Position numbers and translations under genes: made by a program. A DNA stretch of 64,000 nt, from positions 16,283,001-16,347,000 of the forward strand of contig NC_092680.1 in assembly GCF_964355755.1 (NCBI RefSeq), given 5' to 3'. A model generated the notes under the pieces. It searched no databases. It had not been told where the DNA came from and worked only from the letters and a program-made list of their open reading frames with translations. Below, piece by piece: positions 12,275-21,313 of this stretch. How positions within the stretch are numbered: the stretch's first letter is position 1; each line of letters starts with the position of its first letter. This stretch comes from Antedon mediterranea. Its lineage: Eukaryota > Echinodermata > Crinoidea > Comatulida > Antedonidae.

Positions 12275-12526
12275 GGTATCCTGACACTTTGTTGCGGCGA
12301 CTGTGATTATTGTAATCCCGTGCAGCGTAGTATCGATGAGTTTTGTTCTGTGGGTGTAACTGAATTCATTGGTGTTTACGCGACGTTTGAGCAATACTTG
12401 CAAACATTAGCTACTGACTTATATCAAATATCAAGCTTTACTTATACTTATTCTATACACGTTAAATACCATAAAGAAACAGCTATGTGAATGACAAGTC
12501 CCAGTGGAGTGTCGGGTGTCTTTTTT
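12275..12526 (+). ncRNA. Structured ncRNA unit B, probable polymerase III transcript, class unknown
   Basis: About 250 nt. CCUGACACUU (12280-12289) pairs with GAGUGUCGGG (12507-12516), then GTGTC and six T. Relative to unit D, a G-U pair has become G-C and a U-A pair has become U-G, so pairing is kept while sequence changes. An inner GCGU/ACGC helix replaces GCGU/ACGU of unit D. It starts ACACTTTGTTGCGGCGA as in D; the middle has diverged. A frame of 88 codons across it (12224-12490) is not conserved in D and is not believed to be protein. Confidence 0.55.
12521..12526 (+). terminator. T-run after unit B
   Basis: Six T directly downstream of the closing helix. Confidence 0.45.
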
Positions 12527-12639
12527 GTAGGCCTATAGTAATTGGTATTTGTATGATTGTGCTTTATTTGACTGAAACATCCATTTTATTCCTCGTCGCA
12601 GTACTATTAATTTTGAAGACCTTGTCTTTAAAATATTAG

Positions 12640-12706
12640 AGAATAATAGTACAAGAACAAGACAGAAGATTAAAATTACAAACACAGTCATCAAGTTCAT
12701 CGGATG
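12640..12706 (+). pseudogene. Single scrap of the acidic/basic repeat
   Basis: AGATTAAAATTACAAACACA then GTCATCAAGTTCATCGGATG matches the repeat unit of the gene at 6369-8144 almost base for base. It sits just left of the second duplicated block, which suggests the duplication event took a piece of that gene with it. Confidence 0.75.
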
Positions 12707-13043
12707 TTTTTACCTTTGACATTCCTTGAAATTTTCTCTAACGTAAAAGAAAGCTAAACAAGAATTACATGTTTATATTGATTTATGAAGAAATGAAGTT
12801 CAGATGTAGGAACGATATTCTAGAAAATACAAATTTTTTGCCGTTTTTATGGTTTAGTGAACTTTTATCTGAAGAAATGATGTAGGCCTACTGTTTTGTC
12901 TATTTTTTCTGGCTGAATAAAAATATACCTTTGTAACAAATGATGTAAAAATAAAGAATTATAATAGTATGGAAAGATATGCTTTTATATTAGAAAGATG
13001 TTACAGATAACCGTGCATTTTAATCTTATTTGTAACGTTAGAT

Positions 13044-13061
13044 CAGGGAGTTGACTCCCTG
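13044..13061. mobile_element. 18-bp inverted-repeat insertion CAGGGAGTTGACTCCCTG with 7-bp target duplication
   Basis: The palindrome is flanked on both sides by GTTAGAT (13037-13043 and 13062-13068). The paralogous position in the left duplicate (about 10075-10085) has no palindrome and only one copy of the flank. A larger relative with the same ends is at 39833-39877. Confidence 0.75.
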
Positions 13062-13361
13062 GTTAGATCACTCTATTATGACGATTGCTGCACATGCGTA
13101 TGGATTAATCGGCGAACTTGGAAATTCCAAATTTTGAATTGCATCAATGTTGTCAATGTAATCGATAACGATAAAAATTGAATTTGAATATTTATATGTT
13201 TGATTTATATTGATTGTGGAATTTAAAACCATTGCGTTTTAAAAGACGCCTGATTTACGTCTTAAAGAAACATTTAATTATGCTGTATTTTAGTAACATC
13301 CAAATACACATTAAGTATTTTTTAATTATTATAGTCACACAAATTAATAACACTGATGATT

Positions 13362-13403
13362 TGCGAATTGAATAATTACTGTCGACAAATACAATCATTA
13401 AAC
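13362..13403 (+). promoter_or_regulatory. Proximal promoter element of ncRNA unit C
   Basis: TGCGAATTGAATAATTACTG then ACAAATACAATCATTAAA, nearly identical to unit A, with TGCG 53 nt before the 5' pairing segment. Confidence 0.6.
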
Positions 13404-13410
13404 TAGATAA

Positions 13411-13584
13411 GGGTACCTGACACTTTGTTGCGGTACTTCTGCTTGTTAATGTAGCCATGTCACGTGTCTTACAGGAATTTACCGTTCCTGGGAGTAACGT
13501 GATAGGCTTCAAATAAATAAAAAACGTATGGGGGACACGTCTATGATACTTGCAGGAGGCTCCAGTGAAGTGTTGGGTTTTTTT
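13411..13584 (+). ncRNA. Structured ncRNA unit C, probable polymerase III transcript, class unknown
   Basis: About 172 nt. ACCUGACACUU (13415-13425) pairs over 11 positions with AAGUGUUGGGU (13568-13578), followed by T7. CUUCUGC pairs with GCAGGAG just inside. The central hairpin is CACGU with ACGUG and, inside it, CAGGAA with UUCCUG; both helices are kept in unit A despite base changes in loops. Unit C is the paralogue of A in the right duplicate. Confidence 0.65.
13578..13584 (+). terminator. T-run after unit C
   Basis: Seven T at the end of the closing helix. Confidence 0.5.
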
Positions 13585-15084
13585 CCTTTTTCTCTGTATG
13601 TTCATCATCATCATCCTACTGTTCAGAACCTCATTTGAGTATAGTCGTTCAGAGCTTAATTTGCAATGTAATTATATTAATAATATGCCACATACAAATA
13701 CTTTGTTTTCTATTTTGTAACATAAAGCACCACTTACTTTGTTACGGTACTTGCTTGTTTCCGGAGCTCAGCATCTGTTGGATCCGGGATCGAGGCTATG
13801 CCAGCCCCTTTGAAAATGACATCATATCCTCGAATACGGCGCAAATCCTAAAGGGTCGTTGGGAGAGACCCGACTTGAATTGTGTTTTGATCTTGAAGAT
13901 ACCACATCCTCCGATAATAGTTCCATAGTATGCTTGATTTTTTACGCTGCTGCTCTAGCCAGCTACGTCCCATGAGGACTACTCATAACTAATTCCGAAG
14001 AAGTACCATTTATAGTATCTGAGGCCGACAGTTTAATTGACCGTTTTGAAATGGGCATGTGATTCATAATTAAAGAACTAGTATCTTTGATTTGTATGTA
14101 TTTTTGCGATTAAAGGACATCTTCTATATATAAATTTACGTAAGGGCAAAAATCGGTAAATCGTGCGTTATTTCTAGAATGTTTACTCGATGGTATATAA
14201 AGTTGGTTCGTACTTTCGGTACTGATTTTAACCGCCTGATGTAACCCTGTTTACTAATTAAATTGAGTTCGATAATTAGTTATTGACGATTAAAACGAAT
14301 TTAGGTTCAACGATTTTCCCCAAATAGGGGTGTTTTCCGATCGTGGTATACACTGTCTAATGGATGTCAATTTGAAAAATACCCGCACACAATAATACGA
14401 GGACACTTCGCATTTTCCTATCTCCTCCTACGATAATTGTTTTTAATAGCTGAAAACCGGTTGAACAGTTCGAGTACAGCATCATAATGTTGAAGACAGG
14501 CCGATTTTCTTTAAAAAATGCTATTTTGATACACGTAATATACGTTTTTACAAATGTATTGATTTGTGATGAATGGAACATTCCAAATTATTTGGTTTAA
14601 CCATACAGGTATAGATTTAGATTTATGGGCCCCCTTGGAGAATAAACATAAATAGTATTGCAATGCTGTACAATACTGTTAAGGTATTAACCACTTTTGA
14701 TCCCAATTTGAATCGCAAATTTCTTACTGTGTGAGTGTTGGTACTGTTAGATATAATATAAACAAATATACAAATAAACTATATTACTGTGAGTATAATA
14801 TACAAATAAATAAACGTTATTACTGACAGTTGCTTCTCAACGTTTGTATTAATTAATAATTTAAAAATATATAAACGTCGTAGGGTGTATCGTTACATGT
14901 ACTTTACTATTTCAATCGACTATGACAGTGAGAGTTTTAACAAAGTATTAAATCGTAAATGTTTTACTGTATTTAGTGGTATATTATTTATAGGCCTATA
15001 AAACATTAAAAACAATATTTCGTTACTGAGTGGATAAGAATATTTTTTAAAATGTTTCCTCTTTGTACCGATCTTCTTCCCCCA

Positions 15085-15245
15085 TCCCTCAACCCTTAGG
15101 CCTAATGTTACATACAAAACACAAATTGGGTTTGTTTAAATGAGTCCAAATAAAAAAATTTGACTCATTTTGTTTCGCTCTCTCTCTCTCTCTCTCTCGG
15201 AAGTAATTCCCAGGGTGCTAATTTTGGTTGACTACATAAATCATT
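15085..15245. repeat. Dispersed repeat, inverted relative at 57660-57812
   Basis: ACAAATTGGGTTTGTTTAAA and CCCAGGGTGCTAATTTT recur in reverse orientation near 57690-57810, in the same order. Confidence 0.7.
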
Positions 15246-15367
15246 GTGTATATTTATTCGTTTCTGTAAACGACAATGTATTATAGTCCTGCAGTACGTA
15301 CATTTGAAATCTCCATTTTTTTCTCGCTGGAAGTACTGTGTATTCGAGAACCATCTGTGGGCACGAC

Positions 15368-15404
15368 CTAGATGGTACGCGAGCGAAGCGAGCGTGCCAT
15401 CTAG
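15368..15404. repeat. 37-bp palindrome with GCGAGCGAAGCGAGCG core
   Basis: CTAGATGGTACGC pairs with GCGTGCCATCTAG around the core. A relative with the same GAGC/GCTC core is at 17675-17709 (TAGAGGGTGAGC...). Strong hairpin, function unknown. Confidence 0.6.
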
Positions 15405-16780
15405 TTTTAATAATTAATCATAAATATATCTGAAGAAAGAACAATGATTAATTTTAAAATGTCGAGCAGCGTTTTTTTGTAAGAAATATTTCTTATATGA
15501 TCAATATAATTTTAATCATAGTGTCTGTTGATTGTTGATTCTACATCTTTTTTTTATATGCAATTTATCCTCATTGCTGGTTATTTATTTTGTTTCATTG
15601 TCCTGACATTAATTTAATAACAAGATCAATTCAATTTAGTAGTAATATTATTGTGTAAATTTTAAAGTTTTAATATTTCTTTCTAGTTACCACACCCTGT
15701 TTTCATCATTCTCTTGTATTTTCCCATTTTCTCTATACTCGTAGGAACATTCCCCGAATACATAAATATAAATATTAACAATAAAATAAACCAATGTGTG
15801 CGTTAAATAAAGTGCCTTATATAAACAATGTAAATGAACTTAGCAAGGTTAAAATATATATTTTCTGTTTTACTTGACATTAATAAAAATATACAGAAGA
15901 GAATTTGAAGTAAAAGGATGGAAGTAGGCCTAATTATATAAAGGACGTTGTAATAAAATATGAAACTCGTTTTCAATTTAATTGTTGTTACCAACTGTAC
16001 AACTTCTTTCCTCTTTTGGTGTTCTTGTCCGCCGTTCTTTTTCATTTTCGAGGTCAAGAAGAACACCAATCTAAACTTATTTATAATTGTTTTTATACAT
16101 TTTGTTTTATTAATCGTTTAGGCCTACCCTCGGATATGATCGCTTGTTATTTAAAAAATGTATAACCATGCATGTCCATTTAATACTGTAGAAGTAAGAG
16201 TATAGTAACCAATAGGTTTATTATTATTGTAATAATAAGATACATGGAATAATAGTGGGCCTAATATTTCGATGAGAATATGACTCGCTGTTGACCCTAA
16301 ACTTTGAAAAGCGGGACTTATTCTGCAAACTGTGTGACGTGACTAAATTGATCATTCAATCTATTTCAAACTTGTTCAGCGTAGGCCTACTTCCTTGTCC
16401 ACTGAGTGCGTTGCATATTCCCATAGCGCTGACTGATCAAATTGGCGTATTAATATCTGACTTTACCGGATGGACAGTCATATTAAATAATTTTCCCTTG
16501 ACGTGAATCTTAATATTTTGTTGCACATGCGTATGTCAGAACCACCAGCAAATTTGGAAATTCCAGCGTAAAATGAATGTTATGAAAAATGTATGGCAGC
16601 TTTTCTTTTCCTTTATAACTTTGAAATTATTGTTTTACAAGTGTAATAGGTAATGGGCCGCTTTTAGTAGGCCTATACATAATTATGACGTCATGTATCA
16701 TTTGAGTCACTACTAGTATTATATGCTACACATTAAGCTTCAATGACATTATTTGAAGTCATGAAATGACACTGATGTCG

Positions 16781-16822
16781 TGCGAATTGAACATTTACTG
16801 TAGACAAATAAGATTTTTAGAT
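16781..16822 (+). promoter_or_regulatory. Proximal promoter element of ncRNA unit D
   Basis: TGCGAATTGAACATTTACTG then ACAAATAAGATTTTTAGAT, with TGCG 53 nt before the 5' pairing segment. The upstream CATTTGAGTC and TTAAGCTTCAATGA words are shared with unit B. Confidence 0.6.
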
Positions 16823-16830
16823 CCATTGGA

Positions 16831-17070
16831 AGTACCTGACACTTTGTTGCGGCGATCGAATTGTTAATTGTTGTCATGTAGCGTAGCATCGGCGGATTTT
16901 GTTCTATATTTGGTGTAACTGGGTTCATTGGTGTTACGTGATGGGCAACACTTATCAAAAATATATAGCTATCGACTTATATCAAATCTTATTCTATATT
17001 ACAAAACACTTTATAATGAAATGGCTAACGGTTAAAAAGTCCCAGTGAAGTGTTGGGTGTCTTTTTTTTT
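16831..17070 (+). ncRNA. Structured ncRNA unit D, probable polymerase III transcript, class unknown
   Basis: About 237 nt. ACCUGACACUU (16834-16844) pairs fully with AAGUGUUGGGU (17048-17058), then GUC and T9. GUUGUC (about 16868) pairs with GGGCAAC (about 16949) and GCGU with ACGU inside, giving a long central stem like the one in A and C. D is the paralogue of B in the right duplicate. Confidence 0.6.
17062..17070 (+). terminator. T-run after unit D
   Basis: Nine T, three bases after the closing helix. Confidence 0.5.
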
Positions 17071-17174
17071 ATATGGAGAGTGTGGGTATTCGTTTGTGCT
17101 TCTTTGAGAGAGATAGACATAATATGTTGCATTCTATTTCTTCTCTACTTTTAAAGAGTAGGTCTAATAAATGT

Positions 17175-17418
17175 TCTGTTATCAGTATTCGTTGCATAGT
17201 TTTTTTTTAAATGTATAAACGTAAAATCTAACGCAATGCAAACAAATTAAATATTATAATTATCCGTCCCAAATACTACACTATAAAACGACGTATCTGT
17301 TATCAGTATTCGTTGCATAGTTTTTTTTTTAAATGTATAAACGTAAAATCTAACGCAATGCAAACAAATTAAATATTATAATTATCCGTCCCAAATACTA
17401 CACTATAAAACGACGTAT
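17175..17418. repeat. Direct tandem repeat, two copies of 121 bp
   Basis: TCTGTTATCAGTATTCGTTG starts at 17175 and again at 17296; the units are nearly identical, so the duplication is recent. Confidence 0.9.
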
Positions 17419-17709
17419 ATAGTATAGTGTGGGGGTGGGTGGGGGGGGGAATAAAATAACGAAACGGTCGCTATGTAATTAGGCCTCTACAGAATACTCC
17501 ACTCTAAAATAAAAATGAAAATCGGCCAATTACTTTTTGAGTAACTACTGCTAGAATTATAGAAAGTAAAAAATTCCTGCTAAAAATATAGAAAGATTAC
17601 AGATACACAAAACTACATTATAACCTCTCGACAGTCTGGCGATTATTGTAAAGATTGTGCAAATTAGACATAAATAGAGGGTGAGCTCGCTTCGCTCGCT
17701 CCCCCTCTA

Positions 17710-18435
17710 GGAAGTGTAGACGATGGTTCTCGGAATGATAATGTTCTCCTTATACGTTTTCTGTCGGTTACCATTATTGAAAATGCTTGACATTCGTAAA
17801 ACTAAACTACTTTGTATCACAGTGTTTTAGATGATTAATAACATTTTAAAGTATAGTTTTTATTGTTTGGTAGGGCCCTTTGGGGAGGCGGAGGTCATTT
17901 GAGGGAGGTGCTTATTCGAGGGATATGTGTTAAATTTTTTAGTTTTAATAATATGGTAACATTTAGGCCTATAATCAAATGAAATCCTCTAATAGATATG
18001 AAAAGTGCTAAAAAAGAATAACAAATGCTTGGTAAATTGTAGATAACAGTGCGGTGAATTCTACTACAAATAGTATAATTATGTTATTATAAATATGTGG
18101 ATGGACGTTTATTAGATAGTTGGGTTGGGGAGGGGGGGGGGGAGGGTTTATTATTCAAAGTGATGTTTTATTTGAGAGGCGTTTATTCAAATGAATACCA
18201 TCCTAATAATTATTAATACATTATTTAATTTAATCATCTTTTGAAACTAACTGCCGTGACAGAGTGGGCCCAAGAAAGAAGACATTACGGCTTGCAACAT
18301 GGGCAGACATCTTGGTCCTAATGGGACACAGGAAGATAGCCTACAGTTATTCCTGCAAGCTTACTCAATAAAACTCAGCTATCGGGGCAGTATAATTCCT
18401 ATTATTTAACTACTGTACCTTCAAACACGCGCGGT
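17710..18435. other. Intergenic, no gene seen
   Basis: AT-rich with a G-run at 18125-18145. Nothing recognisable. Confidence 0.5.
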
Positions 18436-18901
18436 ATCTATATATAAATTATGGTTAATTCTGACATAATTATGTTTCGTCTTCCAAAGGGACACTGTAT
18501 TGATTGATGGAAAGTGCCTGTTTCCAGTCACCTTTAGGGTCAAATCTATTATTTTAACTGCTCCCTTGTGTTTAAAAGAGAGAAAATATTTGAAACTAAG
18601 GTTGTTGCAAGGTGAACTTATCTTAAACCCGGAAATTACTTTGACCGGGAAGAATTGAAATTGAGAGGAAAATCTAATGTTGAAATCATAAATGTTGTTA
18701 AAAAACTCTTTATAATATCTTCCTAAGATATAAATATGGAACAATAGCGTCGGCGTGAACACGTGTACACTAATGTTATCAAATCTACGTTTCGCGGTAC
18801 ATCTCATGATAGATAAGGTAGGTATCCAAGGCGGAGATTTGTACCGAAGTTTTTGCATTGTGCTCGCCTATGTCAGAATTAACCATAATTTATATATAGA
18901 T
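18436..18901. mobile_element. 466-bp element with perfect 33-bp inverted ends
   Basis: ATCTATATATAAATTATGGT (18436) continuing to GACATA is exactly inverted at 18869-18901. Inside, 18481-18577 recurs at 37916-38016 (TGGACACTGTATTGATTGAT, TTAACTGCTCCCTTGTGT). A 145-codon frame on the - strand overlaps it but shows no family signal. Confidence 0.6.
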
Positions 18902-18961
18902 GTGTGTTTTGTGCATTTGATTGCATGTTTTTACAAACATGTGTTGGTAGTAAAATATATT

Positions 18962-19551
18962 ATATGAAGACTTACGAACATTATTTCAATTCAATTTATT
19001 ATCAACTTTATTAATACATCAAAATAAATTTGATCAAATTATAACACCAAAAAGGTAATTAGCAACATAACAAACAAAATACACAATCAGAACTTTAAAA
19101 AACAATTAATTGTGTCTCCTAATAAAGGCGAAGTTAACATAATTTGATATCAGGCAAAGTAGGCCTAATATCAAAATTATGCGCGCTCATAAGAAAAAAT
19201 GAATCATTGTCATTCATTTTTAAATAGCTCTCCTCTTTCTTTGCTATTCAATCATAACGAAAATCTTAATAAAATGATCATTATTTTTTTAATTAAAAAA
19301 TGAAATTCACACATATAATTGATGTCCATCCATACTTGTATGGAAATAGAAATGTTGTAAATAGTATTGTATGATGTTATTATTCAAACGGATGAAATAT
19401 CACTAATAAACATTTTTTTTAAAGTATAAATTAATTAGGTCTACTACCAGAGCCATATATATGGCTGTCTACTACCATGCGAGGGCGCCATTAAAACCGT
19501 CTGTGGGCAGCCATCCGGAACTGCAATAATACAGTAACTTTTTTGTCGACG
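18962..19551. other. Intergenic, possible LINE 3' tail
   Basis: TTCAATTTATTATCAACTTTA near 18990 resembles the 3' tail end of the LINE scrap at 44495-44944 in reverse orientation, but no coding trace is left. No other feature. Confidence 0.3.
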
Positions 19552-21221
19552 TGGTCATACATAGTTGCCATTTCTGGCATTATTATGCTTTTTGGCATTA
19601 TTTGGAGGCCCACGGCATCTGGCATAATGCCGCGGCATTATTTAGCCGTTTTTAGCATAATCTGGCATAATTTTGTGTTTTTTGAACAACCAAAAAAATA
19701 ATATACCACAGAACAAAAATAAAATATTTTGTTAATACATATCACCTTACACAATATCATATCGTAAAAAAACAGATCTGTTCGGGTTTTCCGTACAATA
19801 GTTCTTCCATCCTTTCGTTTCGGACTTCATCGACTCTTCGGATAGGAAGGCTGCTCGAAAACTACCGTGTGTGCGATATAGGCAGCACAACAAATCCGAA
19901 GAGGCTAGCTATTGGCCAATTATGTTGCTCTATTTCAGAGACCATGCGGGTTATTGGATCCCCAGATATAGAGACAATTGAACGAAAACATTATGAAAGG
20001 GGTTTTGTTTTTTCAGTTCATAATTATAAGCGGCCACACCCCTACCCCAACCCTTAAAATGGCAATTTCCGGTAACTAGAAGCTCTAATTTTAAAAAGAA
20101 TTTCTTCTAGAGAATTTGTTTTCCATATTTCAAATTATGTTCCATTTGCATCGTCGTAGCAACCCTATATTTCAAAATGTTCTTCACCTCTCAGTGACCA
20201 TGATGGGGCGAGGTCCTAGGGACTCTTATACATTTTTATTTAAAATTAAGTGCAATTTCCGGCCATCTAGCAGCTCTATTTTTCCAATTTGTTTTACCTC
20301 AGCCCCAACCATGGTGGGGCTGAGGTCCTCGAAACACTTAATATATATTTTTATTTCCTATTTTAAATTATAATTGGCACTTTCAAAACTATCATGGGCT
20401 AAGATCCTAGAGGTACTGATAAATATATTTTTATTTCACATTTGAAATTAAGTGCCATTTCCGGCCATTGAGTGAGCAGCTCTATTTTTTTCATATTTTC
20501 TTACCTCAGCCCCAACCATGGTGGGGTTGAGGTCCTGGAGACACAATTAATATATATTTTGATTTCCTATTTTAAATTATAATTGCCATTTTCGAACTAT
20601 GGTGGGCTAAGATCATGGAGACACTAATAAATATATTTTGATTTCATATTTTAAATTAAGTGCCATTTCCGGCCATCGAGTAGGTATTTTTTTCCAAATT
20701 TTCTTATCAACCATGATGGGGCTGAGGTCCTGGAGACACTCAAAATAATTTTTTTTATTTCCTATTTTAAATTATAATTGCTATTTTCTAATTATGGTGG
20801 GCTAAGATCCTTTCATATTTGAAATTAAGTGCAAAGATCCCGGCCATCGAGCAGCTCTCATATTTCAGTTCAAAAATTATAAATTTCCATGGCTGTGTAA
20901 CAGGTTTTTTTTTTTGGGGTGGGGGAGGGGGGTGGGGGTTGGTGTTGGTGTCATTTGCAATTACCATTTTCGCACCCCAGATATTTAGAATTATTAGTTA
21001 TTACTCACAAAACTAAAAATATAAATTTTGTACGACATGGGGATACAATTTTAGGCCCTATTTTGTGTCAGTTGGGGTTTTACAAACGTTTATTTAAAAC
21101 CGTTGGTGGCGCTGTTTAGGGCCACATTTTGGGGATCTGGCATTATTTTTCCCAATCTGGCATTATTTGAGACAGGATACGGCATAATTTAAATTTTATC
21201 GCTGGCAACGCTGTGGTCATA
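19552..21221. mobile_element. Non-autonomous hAT-like transposon with 8-bp target duplication
   Basis: TGGTCATA flanks both ends (19552-19559 and 21214-21221). The ends read CATAGTTGCCA and, inverted, CAGCGTTGCCA, matching the CAG-GTTGCCA style of hAT termini. Subterminal GGCATTATT / GGCATAAT words repeat at both ends (19575-19680 and 21128-21190), as expected for transposase binding clusters. The interior (20050-20860) holds three to four diverged units of about 200 bp, each with CGGCCATCnAG, a CCTCAGCCCCAACC / GGTGGGGCTGAGG palindrome and an AT-rich stretch. No transposase frame. Confidence 0.8.
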
Positions 21222-21313
21222 TCATGTCTAGGGCCTAGTGTCCGTGTCTTATCCTTTGTGGGCTGGTTTAGGCTAAAGGGGATCTAGGTAGGCCTAGGCC
21301 TAACAAAATTACG

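Larger units (their letters stand above)
13736..15480 (+). other. Extra DNA in the right duplicate; begins with a partial fifth ncRNA match
   Basis: Not present between the corresponding points of the left copy. It opens with ACTTTGTTACGGTACTTGCTTGTT, matching the first 25 nt of units A and C, then diverges into unique sequence with a GGGTC/GACCC hairpin near 13853-13874 and a T-run near 13938. No promoter element sits upstream, so this is probably a broken copy. A (CT)n tract is at 15179-15200. No gene otherwise. Confidence 0.45.
9793..17075 (+). repeat. Tandem segmental duplication carrying four ncRNA units
   Basis: Left copy is about 9793-12526 and right copy about 12710-17075. Matching landmarks include GAATTGCATGTTTATA (9813) with GAATTACATGTTTATA (12754), AAGATCAATTCAATTTA (10793 and 15622), and the promoter and RNA units A/C and B/D. 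The right copy is longer because about 1.7 kb (13736-15480) is absent from the left. Divergence is marked, with many indels, so the duplication is old. The conserved stretches are concentrated at the RNA units and at elements near 10095, 11910, 13090 and 16525 (TGCACATGCGTA followed by TTTGGAA), 300-360 bp upstream of each unit. Confidence 0.85.

Noticed and set aside
12224-12490. 88-codon frame over ncRNA unit B
   Set aside because: Not kept in unit D, while RNA pairing and spacing are.
13768-13945. Possible separate RNA gene after the partial fifth unit
   Set aside because: A hairpin and a T-run are present, but no promoter element and no second copy to test pairing.
18421-18858. 145-codon - strand frame
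   Set aside because: Lies inside an inverted-repeat element; part of it recurs at 37916 without the frame, and no family signal.
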